DNA from: Chromatiales bacterium
GTDB lineage: Bacteria > Pseudomonadota > Gammaproteobacteria > UBA6429 > Thiohalophilaceae
Reading direction: 5' to 3'
Length of the DNA: 64,000 nt
NCBI GenBank assembly: GCA_027076325.1
Contig: JALTJZ010000051.1
Location: 37,803 to 101,802 of the forward strand
In this document: in pieces, positions 29,436 through 39,303 of the stretch
Numbering within the stretch: position 1 is the first letter of the stretch
Layout of the letters: each line of letters opens with the position of its first letter
Translations under genes and position numbers: made by a program
Notes under the pieces: model-generated
The model's input: only the letters and a program-made list of their open reading frames with translations
The model's database searches: none
Told to the model about the DNA's origin: nothing

Positions 29436-30746
29436 TTGAAACCAGTTAAAGTAGGCATTTTAGGTTTAGGTACAGTGGGCAGTGGCACAGTCAATGTTCT
29501 GCAACGCAATGCGGATGAAATTTCGCGGCGTGCAGGTCGGGGTATTGAAGTGAGTCATGCCACCGCACGTGACATTAACAAAAAGCGTGACTGTGATGTG
29601 TCGGCAATTAATGTCGTGGCCGACCCCAACGAAGTCGTAAGCAATGCTGATATTAATATTGTTGTTGAGTTGATTGGTGGTGACACGCTGGCAAAAGATC
29701 TGGTTTTAAAAGCCATCGAAAACGGCAAGCACGTTGTGACGGCCAATAAAGCCTTAATTGCGAAACACGGTAATGAAATTTTTGCCGCCGCACAGGCCAA
29801 AGGGGTAATGGTTGCGTTTGAAGCGGCGGTGGCTGGTGGCATCCCTATTATTAAAGCGATTCGTGAAGGCCTGGCGGGTAACGCAATCGAATGGTTAGCG
29901 GGTATTATTAATGGTACCGGCAATTTTATTTTAACTGAAATGCGCGATAAAGGCCGTGACTTTGCCGATGTGTTAGCCGAAGCGCAAGCCTTAGGTTATG
30001 CCGAAGCCGATCCCACCTTTGATGTTGAAGGTATTGATGCCGCACACAAGCTCACTATTCTTGCTTCAATCGCGTTTGGCATTCCATTGCAGTTTGACGC
30101 AGCTTATACCGAAGGGATTAGTAAAGTATCGCAAGACGATGTAACGTATGCAGAAGAGCTGGGTTACCGGATTAAACATTTAGGTATTAGCCGTCGAACA
30201 GCCGAGGGCATTGAATTACGTGTACACCCAACACTTATTCCTGAACGGCGTTTAATTGCCAATGTCGATGGCGTAATGAATGCCGTACTAGTACAAGGCG
30301 ATGCCGTTGGCCCAACACTTTACTATGGTGCGGGCGCGGGTGCCGAACCGACTGCCTCTGCTGTGGTTGCTGATATCGTCGATGTGGTGCGGGTATTAAC
30401 CAGTGACCCGGATAACCGGGTACCGCATTTAGCCTTTCAGGCCGATGCCCTGTCGGACATTGCAATACTGCCAATGGAAAAAGTTGCAACAGCCTATTAC
30501 CTGCGCATGCAGGCTGAAGATAAGCCCGGTGTGCTTGCCGATGTTACTCGCATTTTGGGTGAAAAAGAGATCAGCATCGAAGCCATTATTCAAAAAGAAC
30601 CGCTGCTGGGGTCAGACAAAGCCAATATTATTATCTTAACGCATCGTGTGCTGGAAAATAATATGAACAAAGCGCTGGCCGAAGTTGAAGCCTTAAATGC
30701 AATTCAGGGTGAAGTGACACGGATACGTGTTGAAAGTTTAGGTTAA
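29436..30746 (+). CDS. hom: Homoserine dehydrogenase
   Basis: Hom reduces aspartate semialdehyde to homoserine for threonine and methionine synthesis. The 436-residue monofunctional enzyme has an N-terminal NAD(P)-binding segment (VGILGLGTVGSGTVNVL), the catalytic block GIINGTGNFILTEM with AEADPTFDVEGIDAAHK, and a C-terminal ACT domain (about 350-430; YYLRMQAEDKPGVLADVTRI) for threonine feedback. The start is a TTG at 29436 with AAGAGG upstream. thrC follows after 92 bp, which contain half of a dispersed hairpin repeat. Confidence 0.97.
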   Translation: MKPVKVGILGLGTVGSGTVNVLQRNADEISRRAGRGIEVSHATARDINKKRDCDVSAINVVADPNEVVSNADINIVVELIGGDTLAKDLVLKAIENGKHVVTANKALIAKHGNEIFAAAQAKGVMVAFEAAVAGGIPIIKAIREGLAGNAIEWLAGIINGTGNFILTEMRDKGRDFADVLAEAQALGYAEADPTFDVEGIDAAHKLTILASIAFGIPLQFDAAYTEGISKVSQDDVTYAEELGYRIKHLGISRRTAEGIELRVHPTLIPERRLIANVDGVMNAVLVQGDAVGPTLYYGAGAGAEPTASAVVADIVDVVRVLTSDPDNRVPHLAFQADALSDIAILPMEKVATAYYLRMQAEDKPGVLADVTRILGEKEISIEAIIQKEPLLGSDKANIIILTHRVLENNMNKALAEVEALNAIQGEVTRIRVESLG

Positions 30747-30759
30747 ATATAAGTTGTCT

Positions 30760-30792
30760 TTGCGAGTGAACAAAGTGAACGCGGCAATCTTA
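30760..30792. repeat. Half copy of the GCGAGCGATAGCG hairpin repeat
   Basis: TTGCGAGTGAACAAAGTGAA followed by CGCGGCAATCTTAA matches the left arm of the copies at 33876 and 35115, with a small insertion. No right arm is seen. It sits in the hom-thrC spacer. Confidence 0.6.
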
Positions 30793-30838
30793 ATTATTTA
30801 AAGCAAAGAATTTAAAGTTTAGTTTTGGAGAAAAGAAA

Positions 30839-31915
30839 ATGACCATGCGTCCCCGTTATACCGGTTTAATTGACCGATACCGCGATCGTCTTCCTGTGCA
30901 CGACGATACACGTATTATTAGTTTAGGTGAAGGTAATACACCGTTAATTCGCTTAAACAATATTCCGCGTATTATCGGTAAAGATGTGGATATTTATGTG
31001 AAGTATGAAGGTTTAAACCCGACTGGTTCATTTAAAGATCGTGGTATGACCATGGCAGTGACTAAAGCCGTTGAAGAAGGCAGTAAAGCCATTATTTGTG
31101 CCTCAACCGGCAACACATCGGCAGCAGCGGCCGCTTATGCTGCACGTGCAGGTATCACCGCATTTGTTTTAATTCCCGAAGGTAAAATTGCACTCGGCAA
31201 ACTTGCACAAGCAATGATGCATGGCGCGACTGTATTACAAATTAACGGTAACTTTGATGTGGGCATGCAGCTCGTTAAAGAAGTGGGTGATGATGCACCG
31301 GTGACGATTGTGAACTCGATTAATCCTTTCCGTTTACAGGGTCAGAAAACAGCGGCCTTTGAAATTGTAGAAGAACTCGGTTGTGCGCCGGACTTTCATT
31401 GCATTCCTGTTGGTAATGCTGGCAATATCACCGCGCACTGGATGGGCTATACAGAATACCATGAGCATGGCATTGTAAACTCGCGTCCTAAAATGGTGGG
31501 CTATCAGGCAGCCGGTTCTGCGCCGTTTATGCGTGGTGAAATGGTCGATGATCCGGATACGGTTGCCACGGCTATTCGTATTGGCCACCCGCAGAGTTGG
31601 GATAAAGCATGGAAAGTGAAAGAAGAATCCGTTGGCTGGTTCGACGAATGTGTTGATGAAGAAATTTTAAAAACACAAAAAATGTTAGCCATGTATGAAG
31701 GTGTTTTTTGTGAACCTGCATCGGCAACATCGTTGGCAGGTGCATTAAAGGATATTGAAACAGATAAAATCCCTGAAGGCAGTAAAATTGTTTGTACTTT
31801 AACCGGCCATGGTTTAAAAGATCCGGATACAGCGATTAAACAAAGTGCGCCTGTGTTAACGGTTAAAGCAACACGTGAAGAAGTGACCAAAGCAATTTTA
31901 GATAATATGGCATAG
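30839..31915 (+). CDS. thrC: Threonine synthase
   Basis: ThrC converts O-phosphohomoserine to threonine with PLP. The 358-residue protein is the short bacterial type: LGEGNTPLIRLNN, then the PLP lysine K66 in NPTGSFKDRGMTMA, the phosphate loop SIGNTSAAAAAYAAR-like segment (ASTGNTSAAAAAYAARAG) and IPVGNAGNITAHWMGY. A GGAGA Shine-Dalgarno sequence precedes the ATG; a second ATG two codons on is possible. It follows hom, and thrB is not in the window. Confidence 0.96.
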   Translation: MTMRPRYTGLIDRYRDRLPVHDDTRIISLGEGNTPLIRLNNIPRIIGKDVDIYVKYEGLNPTGSFKDRGMTMAVTKAVEEGSKAIICASTGNTSAAAAAYAARAGITAFVLIPEGKIALGKLAQAMMHGATVLQINGNFDVGMQLVKEVGDDAPVTIVNSINPFRLQGQKTAAFEIVEELGCAPDFHCIPVGNAGNITAHWMGYTEYHEHGIVNSRPKMVGYQAAGSAPFMRGEMVDDPDTVATAIRIGHPQSWDKAWKVKEESVGWFDECVDEEILKTQKMLAMYEGVFCEPASATSLAGALKDIETDKIPEGSKIVCTLTGHGLKDPDTAIKQSAPVLTVKATREEVTKAILDNMA

Positions 31916-31927
31916 GTTATCTAAATG

Positions 31928-31955
31928 CGTCATTCCCGCCTCCGCGGGAATGACG
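31928..31955. repeat. Short hairpin repeat (CGTCATTCCCGC type)
   Basis: Perfect 12-base arms, CGTCATTCCCGC and its reverse complement, flank a CTCC loop 12 bases after the thrC stop. There is no T-run, so it is a repeat hairpin more than a classical terminator. It belongs with the copies at 8797, 29391 and 42226. Confidence 0.8.
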
Positions 31956-32069
31956 GGTACAACGAATAATGCACCTTCGTAGTAATAAAGGTATACGGTT
32001 TTTTTTCGATAATAAATATTCTCTTTGTTTAATCTATTAGCAGAATCTTAAATTATTAATGGGATAGCA

Positions 32070-33863
32070 GTGCGTTCACAAACAACTCCGATGTCAAAAT
32101 CACAACGCAAAGTTTGTCGGCGGCAGCAACCTGAAACGCTCCCTGATTTTTTAGCCACACTGCCACCCATTCTTGCGCGTGTTTATAGCACGCGCAATAT
32201 TCGCTCTGCATCCGAACTGGATAATTCCCTGAAAGGTTTGCTGCCTTATCAAAGTTTAAAAGGAATAGACGCTGCGGTCACTTTGTTAGTAGCTGCCTTG
32301 CAAGATAAGGCGTCTATTTTAATTGTGGGCGACTTTGATGCCGATGGGGCAACCAGTACCGCCGTTGCGGTTCGTGCTTTACGTTTAATGGGACATTCGA
32401 ATATAAACTATTTAGTGCCAAATCGTTTTGAATACGGTTATGGGCTTACGCCGGAAATTGTTGATGTGGCGCAACAATCAAACCCCGAACTTATAATTAC
32501 AGTGGATAATGGCATTGCAAGTATTGATGGTGTTGAGCGTGCTAAACAATATGGAATAAAAGTGTTGGTGACAGACCACCATTTGCCAGCAGACCGCCTG
32601 CCCGATGCCGATGCGATTGTTAACCCTAATCAGGCAGGTGATACGTTTAAATGCAAATCCACCGCCGGTGTGGGTGTTATCTTCTATATTATGCTGGCCT
32701 TGCGTGCAGCATTGCGCGACCAGGACTGGTTTACGACAGAACGACCGGAACCGAATCTGGCGGAGTTACTGGATCTGGTTGCTCTGGGCACGGTTGCAGA
32801 TGTGGTGCCACTGGAACACAATAACCGTATTTTAGTGGCGCAGGGTATTGCACGTATTCGGGCGGGTAAAGTGTCTGCGGGGTTAAAGGCACTGATTAAA
32901 GTGGCCGGGCGTAATGCGCAGCAACTAAAAGCATCGGATATGGGTTTTGCGATTGCACCAAGAATAAATGCGGCAGGTCGCTTAGAAGACATGTCGATTG
33001 GCATTGAATGTTTGTTATGTGATGACGATGTACATGCGCTGGCGATAGCGACTCAACTTGATTCATTAAACCATTCACGGCGTGAAATTGAAGACGAGAT
33101 GAAGCAACAGGCTTTTCGGATTCTGGATAAATTATTAAACACTGAAAAAAACACCATTGATGGGGCAGATGATGTGCCTGCCGCTTTGTGTTTATATCAG
33201 CAAGACTGGCATGAAGGTGTTATCGGTATACTGGCCTCAAGAATAAAAGATTATTTTCACCGCCCGGTTATTGCTTTTGCAACGTCCAAAGAAGGTGAAT
33301 TAAAAGGCTCGGCACGTTCTATTCAGGGGTTGCATTTGCGCGATGTTTTAGATGAGGTTTCCAAAAAGCACCCGCAGTTAATTGAAAAATTTGGAGGCCA
33401 TGCCATGGCGGCAGGTTTAACGGTAAAGAAAGAAAACCTGAGCGAATTTAAAGTGGCCTTTATTCAACAAGTCAATGCACATTTGACCGAGGATAAATTA
33501 CAAAATATATTATTGACCGATGGCAGCCTGAACGAGAATGACCTTAAGCTGGATATCGCTGAACTGATACAAAACGCCGGGCCGTGGGGGCAGAATTTTC
33601 CAGAACCGGTTTTTGATGGGCAGTTTGATATTATTGAAAAGCGCATAGTCGGTGAAAAACATTTGAAGCTGGTATTGGGTTGCTCAGGAACAGATGGCGC
33701 TCAACAAAACACCATTGATGCGATTGCTTTTAATGTAACTGATAAAGACTGGCCTGCCGATGTGAGTCGTGTGGATGCCGTTTACCGCCTTGATGTTAAT
33801 GAATTTAGAGGTAATCGAACTGCTCAGTTAATGGTAGAGCATATTGAGCCTGTGGTTGGCTGA
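32070..33863 (+). CDS. recJ: Single-stranded-DNA exonuclease RecJ
   Basis: RecJ is a 5'-3' single-strand exonuclease for recombination, mismatch and base-excision repair. DHH-family motifs are present: VGDFDADGATSTAVAVR, ITVDNGIAS, VTDHHLPADRLPDADAIVNP and, after the linker, the DHHA1 segment KGSARSIQGLHLRDVL with KFGGHAMAAGLTV. An OB-like domain ends the 597-residue protein. The start is a GTG at 32070; the ATG at 32091 would shorten it by seven residues. recJ followed by prfB and lysS is the gammaproteobacterial order. Confidence 0.96.
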   Translation: MRSQTTPMSKSQRKVCRRQQPETLPDFLATLPPILARVYSTRNIRSASELDNSLKGLLPYQSLKGIDAAVTLLVAALQDKASILIVGDFDADGATSTAVAVRALRLMGHSNINYLVPNRFEYGYGLTPEIVDVAQQSNPELIITVDNGIASIDGVERAKQYGIKVLVTDHHLPADRLPDADAIVNPNQAGDTFKCKSTAGVGVIFYIMLALRAALRDQDWFTTERPEPNLAELLDLVALGTVADVVPLEHNNRILVAQGIARIRAGKVSAGLKALIKVAGRNAQQLKASDMGFAIAPRINAAGRLEDMSIGIECLLCDDDVHALAIATQLDSLNHSRREIEDEMKQQAFRILDKLLNTEKNTIDGADDVPAALCLYQQDWHEGVIGILASRIKDYFHRPVIAFATSKEGELKGSARSIQGLHLRDVLDEVSKKHPQLIEKFGGHAMAAGLTVKKENLSEFKVAFIQQVNAHLTEDKLQNILLTDGSLNENDLKLDIAELIQNAGPWGQNFPEPVFDGQFDIIEKRIVGEKHLKLVLGCSGTDGAQQNTIDAIAFNVTDKDWPADVSRVDAVYRLDVNEFRGNRTAQLMVEHIEPVVG

Positions 33864-33875
33864 TATTTACTGGCG

Positions 33876-33945
33876 TTGCGAGCGATAGCGCGGCAATCTT
33901 GTTTATTCACAGTAAGATTAAAAAATGCCACGCTATCGCTCGCAA
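33876..33945. repeat. Dispersed hairpin repeat, best-preserved copy
   Basis: TTGCGAGCGATAGCGCGGCA plus ATCTT (33876-33900) pairs with TGCCACGCTATCGCTCGCAA (33926-33945). An AAGATT on the inner side of the right arm extends the stem. It occupies the recJ-prfB spacer. Relatives are at 8850, 30760, 35115 and 56174. Confidence 0.85.
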
Positions 33946-34003
33946 TTACCATGTGTTACATATTTAGAAAAAATGCAATATTAAAAATTTCAGAGAATAT
34001 AAA

Positions 34004-35102
34004 ATGTTAGAAATTAATGCGATTAAAACAAGAATAAAAGAAATGCAACAACGCAACGCCACGCTTCGGGGGTATCTTTGACTTTGATCTTAAGAGTGAA
34101 AGATTAATCGAAGTTGAACGCGAACTGGAAGCACCTGAAGTCTGGAATAAACCGGAGTATGCGCAGGAACTGGGGCGTGAGCGCGCCAGCCTGGAAAAAG
34201 TAGTACACGGACTTCAGCAGATTGAAGATAGTTTAACGGATGCAACTGAACTACTGGAAATGGCACAGGAAGAAGACGATACCGATACAGTCGATGCCGT
34301 GCTTAGCGACCTGGACACTCAGGAAAAAATATTAGCGGATCTGGAATTTCAACGCATGTTTTCCGGGCAACTTGATATGAATAACGCCTTTCTGGATATT
34401 CAGTCCGGTTCGGGGGGGACTGAAGCACAGGACTGGGCAGAGATGCTATTGCGCATGTACCTGCGCTGGGGCGAACGCAAAGGGTTTAAAACCGAATTAA
34501 TGGAAGCGTCGGATGGTGAGGTGGCCGGTATTAAGAGTGCAACCATAAAATACACCGGTGAATATGCGTTTGGTTTATTGCGTACTGAAACGGGTGTACA
34601 TCGGCTAGTGCGCAAATCACCTTTTGACTCCGGTAGTCGTCGACACACTTCCTTTGCCTCTGTTTTTGTTTACCCTGAAGTGGATGATAATATCGAAATC
34701 GAGATTAATATGTCCGATGTGCGTATCGACACCTATCGAGCCAGCGGGGCAGGTGGGCAGCATGTTAATAAAACCGACTCAGCCGTGCGGCTAACCCACA
34801 TTCCATCGGGTATTGTTGTACAATGCCAGAATCAACGCTCGCAACATCAGAATAAAGACAATGCGATGAACCAGCTTCGTGCAAAGTTGTATGAAATGGA
34901 AATGTTGAAGCAAAATGAAGACAAGCAGGCAATGGAAGATTCAAAAACCGACATTGGCTGGGGTAGCCAGATCCGCTCTTATGTGCTGGATCAGTCGCGG
35001 ATTAAAGATTTAAGAACCAATGTAGAAACATCCAATACGCAAGCCGTACTGGATGGTGATATTGATAAGTTTATTGAAGCCAGCCTTAAAAGTGGTTTGT
35101 AA
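34004..35102 (+). CDS. prfB: Peptide chain release factor 2, programmed +1 frameshift
   Basis: RF2 releases peptides at UGA and UAA codons. Translation starts at the ATG at 34004, and codon 26 is an in-frame TGA at 34079-34081. The context CGGGGGTATCTTTGAC matches the classical RF2 frameshift site: an internal Shine-Dalgarno-like G-run, slippery CTT, and TGA-C. A +1 shift continues in the frame GAC-TTT-GAT to the stop at 35102, giving 365 residues, the E. coli length. In that numbering the stop-recognition tripeptide SPF is at 205-207 and the catalytic GGQ at 250-252. This is autoregulation by RF2 level, not a pseudogene. lysS follows. Confidence 0.97.
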
Positions 35103-35114
35103 TATATTTATACT

Positions 35115-35219
35115 CATTGCGAGCCTTTAGCTGTGAATAACATGCGGTAGGCAAGCAGGCAATCTCGATAGTTTAAACTATTAGCAAAGAAGATTGCCGC
35201 GCTATCGCTTGCAATGACA
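35115..35219. repeat. Dispersed hairpin repeat, long copy
   Basis: CATTGCGAGC (35115-35124) begins the left arm, which carries an insertion before GCAGGCAATCTCGATAG. The right arm, GATTGCCGCGCTATCGCTTG and then CAATGACA, ends at 35219. The GATAG-TTTAAACTATT centre adds a further dyad. It lies in the prfB-lysS spacer. Confidence 0.8.
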
Positions 35220-35277
35220 CAGTTTTTTTATAGCTTATTAGATAACGAATAATTGAAATTCAAGATAGAGAAGCAAT

Positions 35278-36795
35278 ATGTCGGATAAAACAACGCAAGA
35301 TACGAAACAACAAAATTCAGTTGACGAGAATAAACTTATCGTCGAACGGCGTGAAAAATTAAAAGCCCTGCGTGAAAATGGCAATGCCTTCCCGAATGAC
35401 TTTCGTCGTAATGTGGTTGCTGGTGAACTCCATGCCGAGTATGGTAATAAAACAAAAGAAGAACTGGAAGCAACCCCCATTAGAGTTAAAGTAGCAGGGC
35501 GTATGATGGCACAGCGCATTATGGGTAAGTCCAGTTTTGTCAGCTTGCAGGATATGTCGGGTTCTATTCAGCTTTATGTGCAGCGTGACGAGTTGCCAGA
35601 AGGTTTTTATAACCAGCAATTTAAAAAATGGGATCTTGGCGACATTATTGCGGCTGAAGGCACCATGTATAAAACCAATAAAGGCGAGCTGTCGGTTAAA
35701 GTGGAAGACATTCGGTTGTTAACTAAATCCTTACGCCCGTTGCCAGATAAATTCAAAGGTTTAACCGATCAGGAAATTCGTTATCGGCAGCGTTATCTTG
35801 ACTTGATAATGAATGAAGACTCACGAAAAACATTTCAGTTACGTTCAAAAATTGTTTCACATATCCGTGAGTTTTTAATAAAGAAAGATTTCCTGGAAGT
35901 TGAAACACCGATGATGCAGGTTATTCCTGGTGGGGCAACGGCTAAGCCGTTTACCACTTACCATAATGCGCTGGATATGGACTTGTATTTACGTATTGCC
36001 CCCGAACTTTATTTAAAGCGGTTAGTGGTGGGTGGTTTTGAAAAAGTATTTGAAATAAACCGTAACTTCAGAAATGAAGGTTTATCAGCTCGGCATAATC
36101 CTGAATTTACCATGATTGAATTCTATGAAGCCTATGCCGATTATAATGATTTAATGGATCTAACTGAAAGTATGTTACGTTCAATTGCCGAAAATGTCAT
36201 TGGCAATACTAAAATTAAATATCAGGATGATGAATATGATTTTGCCAAACCCTTTGCGCGAATGACGGTTAAAGAATCCATACTGCATTTTAATCCCGAT
36301 GTCACTGAAGCCGAATTAGACGATATTGAAAAAGCAAAAGCCATTGCAACACGTTTGGATATTCCATTAAAAAACTCATACGGGTTAGGTAAAATTCAAA
36401 TTGAAATTTTTGAGAAGACGGTAGAACATCGTTTAATGAACCCTACTTTTATTACCGCATACCCAACCGAAGTCTCACCTTTGGCAAGACGCAATGACGA
36501 TAACCCGTTTGTCACTGATCGCTTTGAATTTTTTGTTGGCGGGCGTGAAATAGCCAATGGTTTCTCGGAATTAAATGATGCTGAAGATCAGGCTGAACGT
36601 TTTCAGGCACAAGTGCAGGAAAAAGAAGCGGGTGATGATGAAGCGATGTTTTTCGATGAAGACTATGTTGTTGCTTTAGAACACGGTATGCCACCAACAG
36701 CAGGTGAGGGGATTGGTATTGACCGTTTGGTAATGCTGTTTACCGATTCACCCTCCATTCGTGACGTTTTATTGTTTCCGCATATGCGCTTGTAG
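35278..36795 (+). CDS. lysS: Lysine-tRNA ligase (class II)
   Basis: LysS charges tRNA-Lys. The 505-residue protein has an N-terminal OB-fold anticodon-binding domain (about 60-150; [21 protein letters not shown]) and a class II core with motif 2 ([20 protein letters not shown]) and motif 3 ([14 protein letters not shown]). [20 protein letters not shown] is the typical motif-1-proximal segment. It follows prfB, its usual partner, after a repeat-containing spacer. The first 20 residues are a charged extension as in E. coli. Confidence 0.98.
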   Translation: MSDKTTQDTKQQNSVDENKLIVERREKLKALRENGNAFPNDFRRNVVAGELHAEYGNKTKEELEATPIRVKVAGRMMAQRIMGKSSFVSLQDMSGSIQLYVQRDELPEGFYNQQFKKWDLGDIIAAEGTMYKTNKGELSVKVEDIRLLTKSLRPLPDKFKGLTDQEIRYRQRYLDLIMNEDSRKTFQLRSKIVSHIREFLIKKDFLEVETPMMQVIPGGATAKPFTTYHNALDMDLYLRIAPELYLKRLVVGGFEKVFEINRNFRNEGLSARHNPEFTMIEFYEAYADYNDLMDLTESMLRSIAENVIGNTKIKYQDDEYDFAKPFARMTVKESILHFNPDVTEAELDDIEKAKAIATRLDIPLKNSYGLGKIQIEIFEKTVEHRLMNPTFITAYPTEVSPLARRNDDNPFVTDRFEFFVGGREIANGFSELNDAEDQAERFQAQVQEKEAGDDEAMFFDEDYVVALEHGMPPTAGEGIGIDRLVMLFTDSPSIRDVLLFPHMRL

Positions 36796-36816
36796 GGCAG
36801 ATAAGGCTATAAGGAT

Positions 36817-37662
36817 TTAACTGGCAAGTGCATTTTGCATTGCCGCAATCTCTTCACTGGTTTCGTCCATTTCAATCACATTCACGTCTGCCGTCAGTCC
36901 CAGCTTCTGGAATGCCGGAATGGTATTCCAGTCCAGTTGAGTATGCGGGTGGTCGCTGCCTATCATGCTTTGCAAATTGGCAACGGTAATAATATCAACA
37001 TAATCAATATCGCCACCGGAATTACGGCTTAAATCTTCATGTTCTGCAGCCACTGCAACCAGCTCGGGGGGGAAATTCCATTTATCCAATATACGTTGGC
37101 CAATACGGCAATGCGTCTCTGCGATAATTTTATCGAGTAGCGCTGTGTTTTCCAGAATTTCAGGGACTTCTTCAACCCGGCTTAGAATGGGTAATGCACC
37201 AATGTCATGTACCAGTCCACCTAATAGTGACATATCGGATTTTAGCTTTGTGAATTGAGTGGTTAACGCACTTGCGATAGCCGCAACCTGGGTGCTGTGT
37301 TCCCATAAATTGCGCAGGCGTTTGTCGGTGGCATCCGAGGTTGCTTGAAACATTTGCTCCATGACAATGCTGGTGACCAGGTTGCGCACCATATTACTGC
37401 CCATACGCGTAACGGCTGCTTCGACGGAATCAATGGTGCGGTTGGTACGCAGTAGTGGGCTATTGGATACCTGTATTAATCGCGCCGAAAGGGCGGCATC
37501 GGTGGTAATGATTTTGCTGACATCCGCTAGTGATTTGTCTTCATCTGCAAGTGTATCGCGTACCCGCAATGCCACTTCGGGTAACGTTGGTAGTACCAGC
37601 GTTTCGTTGTCTAAATCTCGTAACAACGCATTAACAAAGTTTTCGGCAATTTCGTTAGACAT
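36817..37662 (-). CDS. HDOD-domain protein
   Basis: The 281-residue protein is almost entirely an HDOD domain: LPTLPEVALRVRDTLADEDKS, AALSARLIQVSNSPLL, then GLVHDIGALPIL, which keeps an HD pair, and a later AAEHED. HDOD proteins are HD-superfamily relatives that usually lack phosphohydrolase activity and act as signalling adaptors in bacterial motility, surface or cyclic-di-GMP pathways. No second domain (GGDEF, EAL or receiver) is attached. It is convergent with lysS (21 bp) and follows ygfZ on the minus strand after 66 bp. Confidence 0.88.
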   Translation of the reverse strand: MSNEIAENFVNALLRDLDNETLVLPTLPEVALRVRDTLADEDKSLADVSKIITTDAALSARLIQVSNSPLLRTNRTIDSVEAAVTRMGSNMVRNLVTSIVMEQMFQATSDATDKRLRNLWEHSTQVAAIASALTTQFTKLKSDMSLLGGLVHDIGALPILSRVEEVPEILENTALLDKIIAETHCRIGQRILDKWNFPPELVAVAAEHEDLSRNSGGDIDYVDIITVANLQSMIGSDHPHTQLDWNTIPAFQKLGLTADVNVIEMDETSEEIAAMQNALAS

Positions 37663-37728
37663 CCCTCTTACCCATTTTATTGATTCAATGGGTTTTATAT
37701 CGGCCGGGATGGCAGCAGCTTAAGGGTT

Positions 37729-38775
37729 TTATGCATCTAAATCGTAGGGCATTTCCAGTATCTTCAGGATGGGGCCATCTTTTGAGGCCAGAAAAAGGGT
37801 TTGGCTTTCAACAGCGGCAATTTGTAGTACGGCTAAAACGCGTGTGGTTTCAGCCGAATTAGCGGCAGCTAATACAATTTTCCCCACACTTTGTTGATTA
37901 TCTCCACTTTGGTAGATATCGGTGCCAATTTCAACAGGGTTGGATGTCGGGATTTCTGCAAGATAAAGGCGTTTTTTAAGCTTGCCCAGGTACCGGGTTC
38001 GGGCAACGATTTCCTGACCGGGGTAACAGCCTTTTTGGAAATTGATGGTGTTAATTAGCTGTAAATTCAGCATTTGCGGCACAAAGGCTTCGGTGCTGTT
38101 TTTCAATATTTCCGGAATACCGGCATTAATACGCTGCAAATTCCATGCAGCCTCACCAACGGGAACACAGTTTGGCTGGAGTGCTTCCCAAACCGTGGTG
38201 GCATTATCAGCTGGGCCAATCAATTCAAAGCGGTCAGGTGTTCCGGCTAATTTTTGCAGGCACATGCCATTGGCAATAAGGCAGCTATCCGTTTTATCTG
38301 GCGTTACTGCCAGATTAAGCATGGCTTTAAGGCTGTCTGCCGCTTCTTTGCCGGCAATTCCAAAATGAAAGTAGTTTTCAGTCACGTCATCCATGACCAC
38401 ATCGCTGCGCATAATAAACATTTTTAAGCGCTTGATGGTTGTGTCTGCAATTTCATCTGGCAGACTAAGAAAATAAGCATTATCAAAACTAAAAACCCGA
38501 AACAGTGCCAGTGCCCGACCTTTGGGACTGCAATAGGCACTCATTTGCGAGTGATTGTCGCTAACCTGATTAATATCGTTACTTAATTGTCCCTGTAAAA
38601 AGTGATTAGCATCGGCACCGCTGACACGAATTAAGCGATAGTGTGAAAGGTCGGCCAGTAAGGTTGCGCTATGGCTGTTTTTAATTTCAGTTTCTGCTGG
38701 GTGAAAGCGAATAACACAACCGTTCTCGATTGTTGCCCCTTGCTCTTTTAAAAATTGTTGCCATCGTTGTTGCAT
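37729..38775 (-). CDS. ygfZ: Folate-binding Fe-S cluster repair protein YgfZ
   Basis: YgfZ is a tetrahydrofolate-binding protein related to the glycine-cleavage T-protein that helps make or repair iron-sulfur clusters. The 348-residue sequence has the signature KGCYPGQEIVARTRYLGKLK with the essential cysteine, plus the N-terminal LIRVSGADANHFLQGQLSND block. It is divergent from the sdh operon, whose Fe-S subunit could benefit from it. In many relatives ygfZ lies beside sdhE/ygfX, and here it is only 3.5 kb away. Confidence 0.93.
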   Translation of the reverse strand: MQQRWQQFLKEQGATIENGCVIRFHPAETEIKNSHSATLLADLSHYRLIRVSGADANHFLQGQLSNDINQVSDNHSQMSAYCSPKGRALALFRVFSFDNAYFLSLPDEIADTTIKRLKMFIMRSDVVMDDVTENYFHFGIAGKEAADSLKAMLNLAVTPDKTDSCLIANGMCLQKLAGTPDRFELIGPADNATTVWEALQPNCVPVGEAAWNLQRINAGIPEILKNSTEAFVPQMLNLQLINTINFQKGCYPGQEIVARTRYLGKLKKRLYLAEIPTSNPVEIGTDIYQSGDNQQSVGKIVLAAANSAETTRVLAVLQIAAVESQTLFLASKDGPILKILEMPYDLDA

Positions 38776-38916
38776 ATATTACTAACTCACTCTGTTGGTT
38801 TATTCTGGCTATCTTGCAATCAAATTTAATATCCATTAAATACCGAATACAAGATATTGAAAAGGTTTAAAAATTTACTGGACGCACTGGCGATATGTTC
38901 TACACTTACATAACAA

Positions 38917-39303
38917 ATGGATAAACAAAATAATAAAAGACCTAAGCATCTAAAGCTGCTAAAAATAAAAATGCCAGTGACGGCCGTGGTATCTATACTG
39001 CACCGAGTTTCTGGAATTATACTATTTTTGTCAATCCCCTATATTATATGGTTATTCTCGCTTTCGGTTAAAAGTGTTTACGGTTACACCGAGGCGCTGA
39101 CTATTTTAAACTCCGGTTGTGGGAAACTGGTGAACGTTCTCCTTCTTTGGGCGATAACCCATCATTTTTATGCCGGTTTGCGCTTTTTAATCCTCGATCT
39201 GGATATTGGTATCACGCGTGAGTCGGCAATAAAAGTGGCCTGGCTGGTTCAGGTTCTGGTACTAATCACACTTGTGCTACTTATATATAAGGTGGTGCTA
39301 TGA
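38917..39303 (+). CDS. sdhC: Succinate dehydrogenase cytochrome b556 subunit
   Basis: SdhC is one of the two membrane anchors of succinate:quinone oxidoreductase and contributes heme b and the quinone site. The 128-residue protein has the signature SILHRVSGIILFLSIPYIIW and a second block, HHFYAGLRFLILD, with the histidine expected as heme ligand; three membrane helices are visible. It is the first gene of sdhCDAB and overlaps sdhD by four bases (ATGA). Confidence 0.94.
   Translation: MDKQNNKRPKHLKLLKIKMPVTAVVSILHRVSGIILFLSIPYIIWLFSLSVKSVYGYTEALTILNSGCGKLVNVLLLWAITHHFYAGLRFLILDLDIGITRESAIKVAWLVQVLVLITLVLLIYKVVL

Noticed and set aside
31928-31955. Rho-independent terminator after thrC
   Set aside because: The stem is perfect but no T-run follows on either strand, and the sequence belongs to a dispersed hairpin family.
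34004-34081. prfB as a pseudogene or sequencing error because of an in-frame TGA
   Set aside because: The TGA lies in the exact programmed frameshift context of RF2, and the +1 frame is full length with SPF at 205-207 and GGQ at 250-252.
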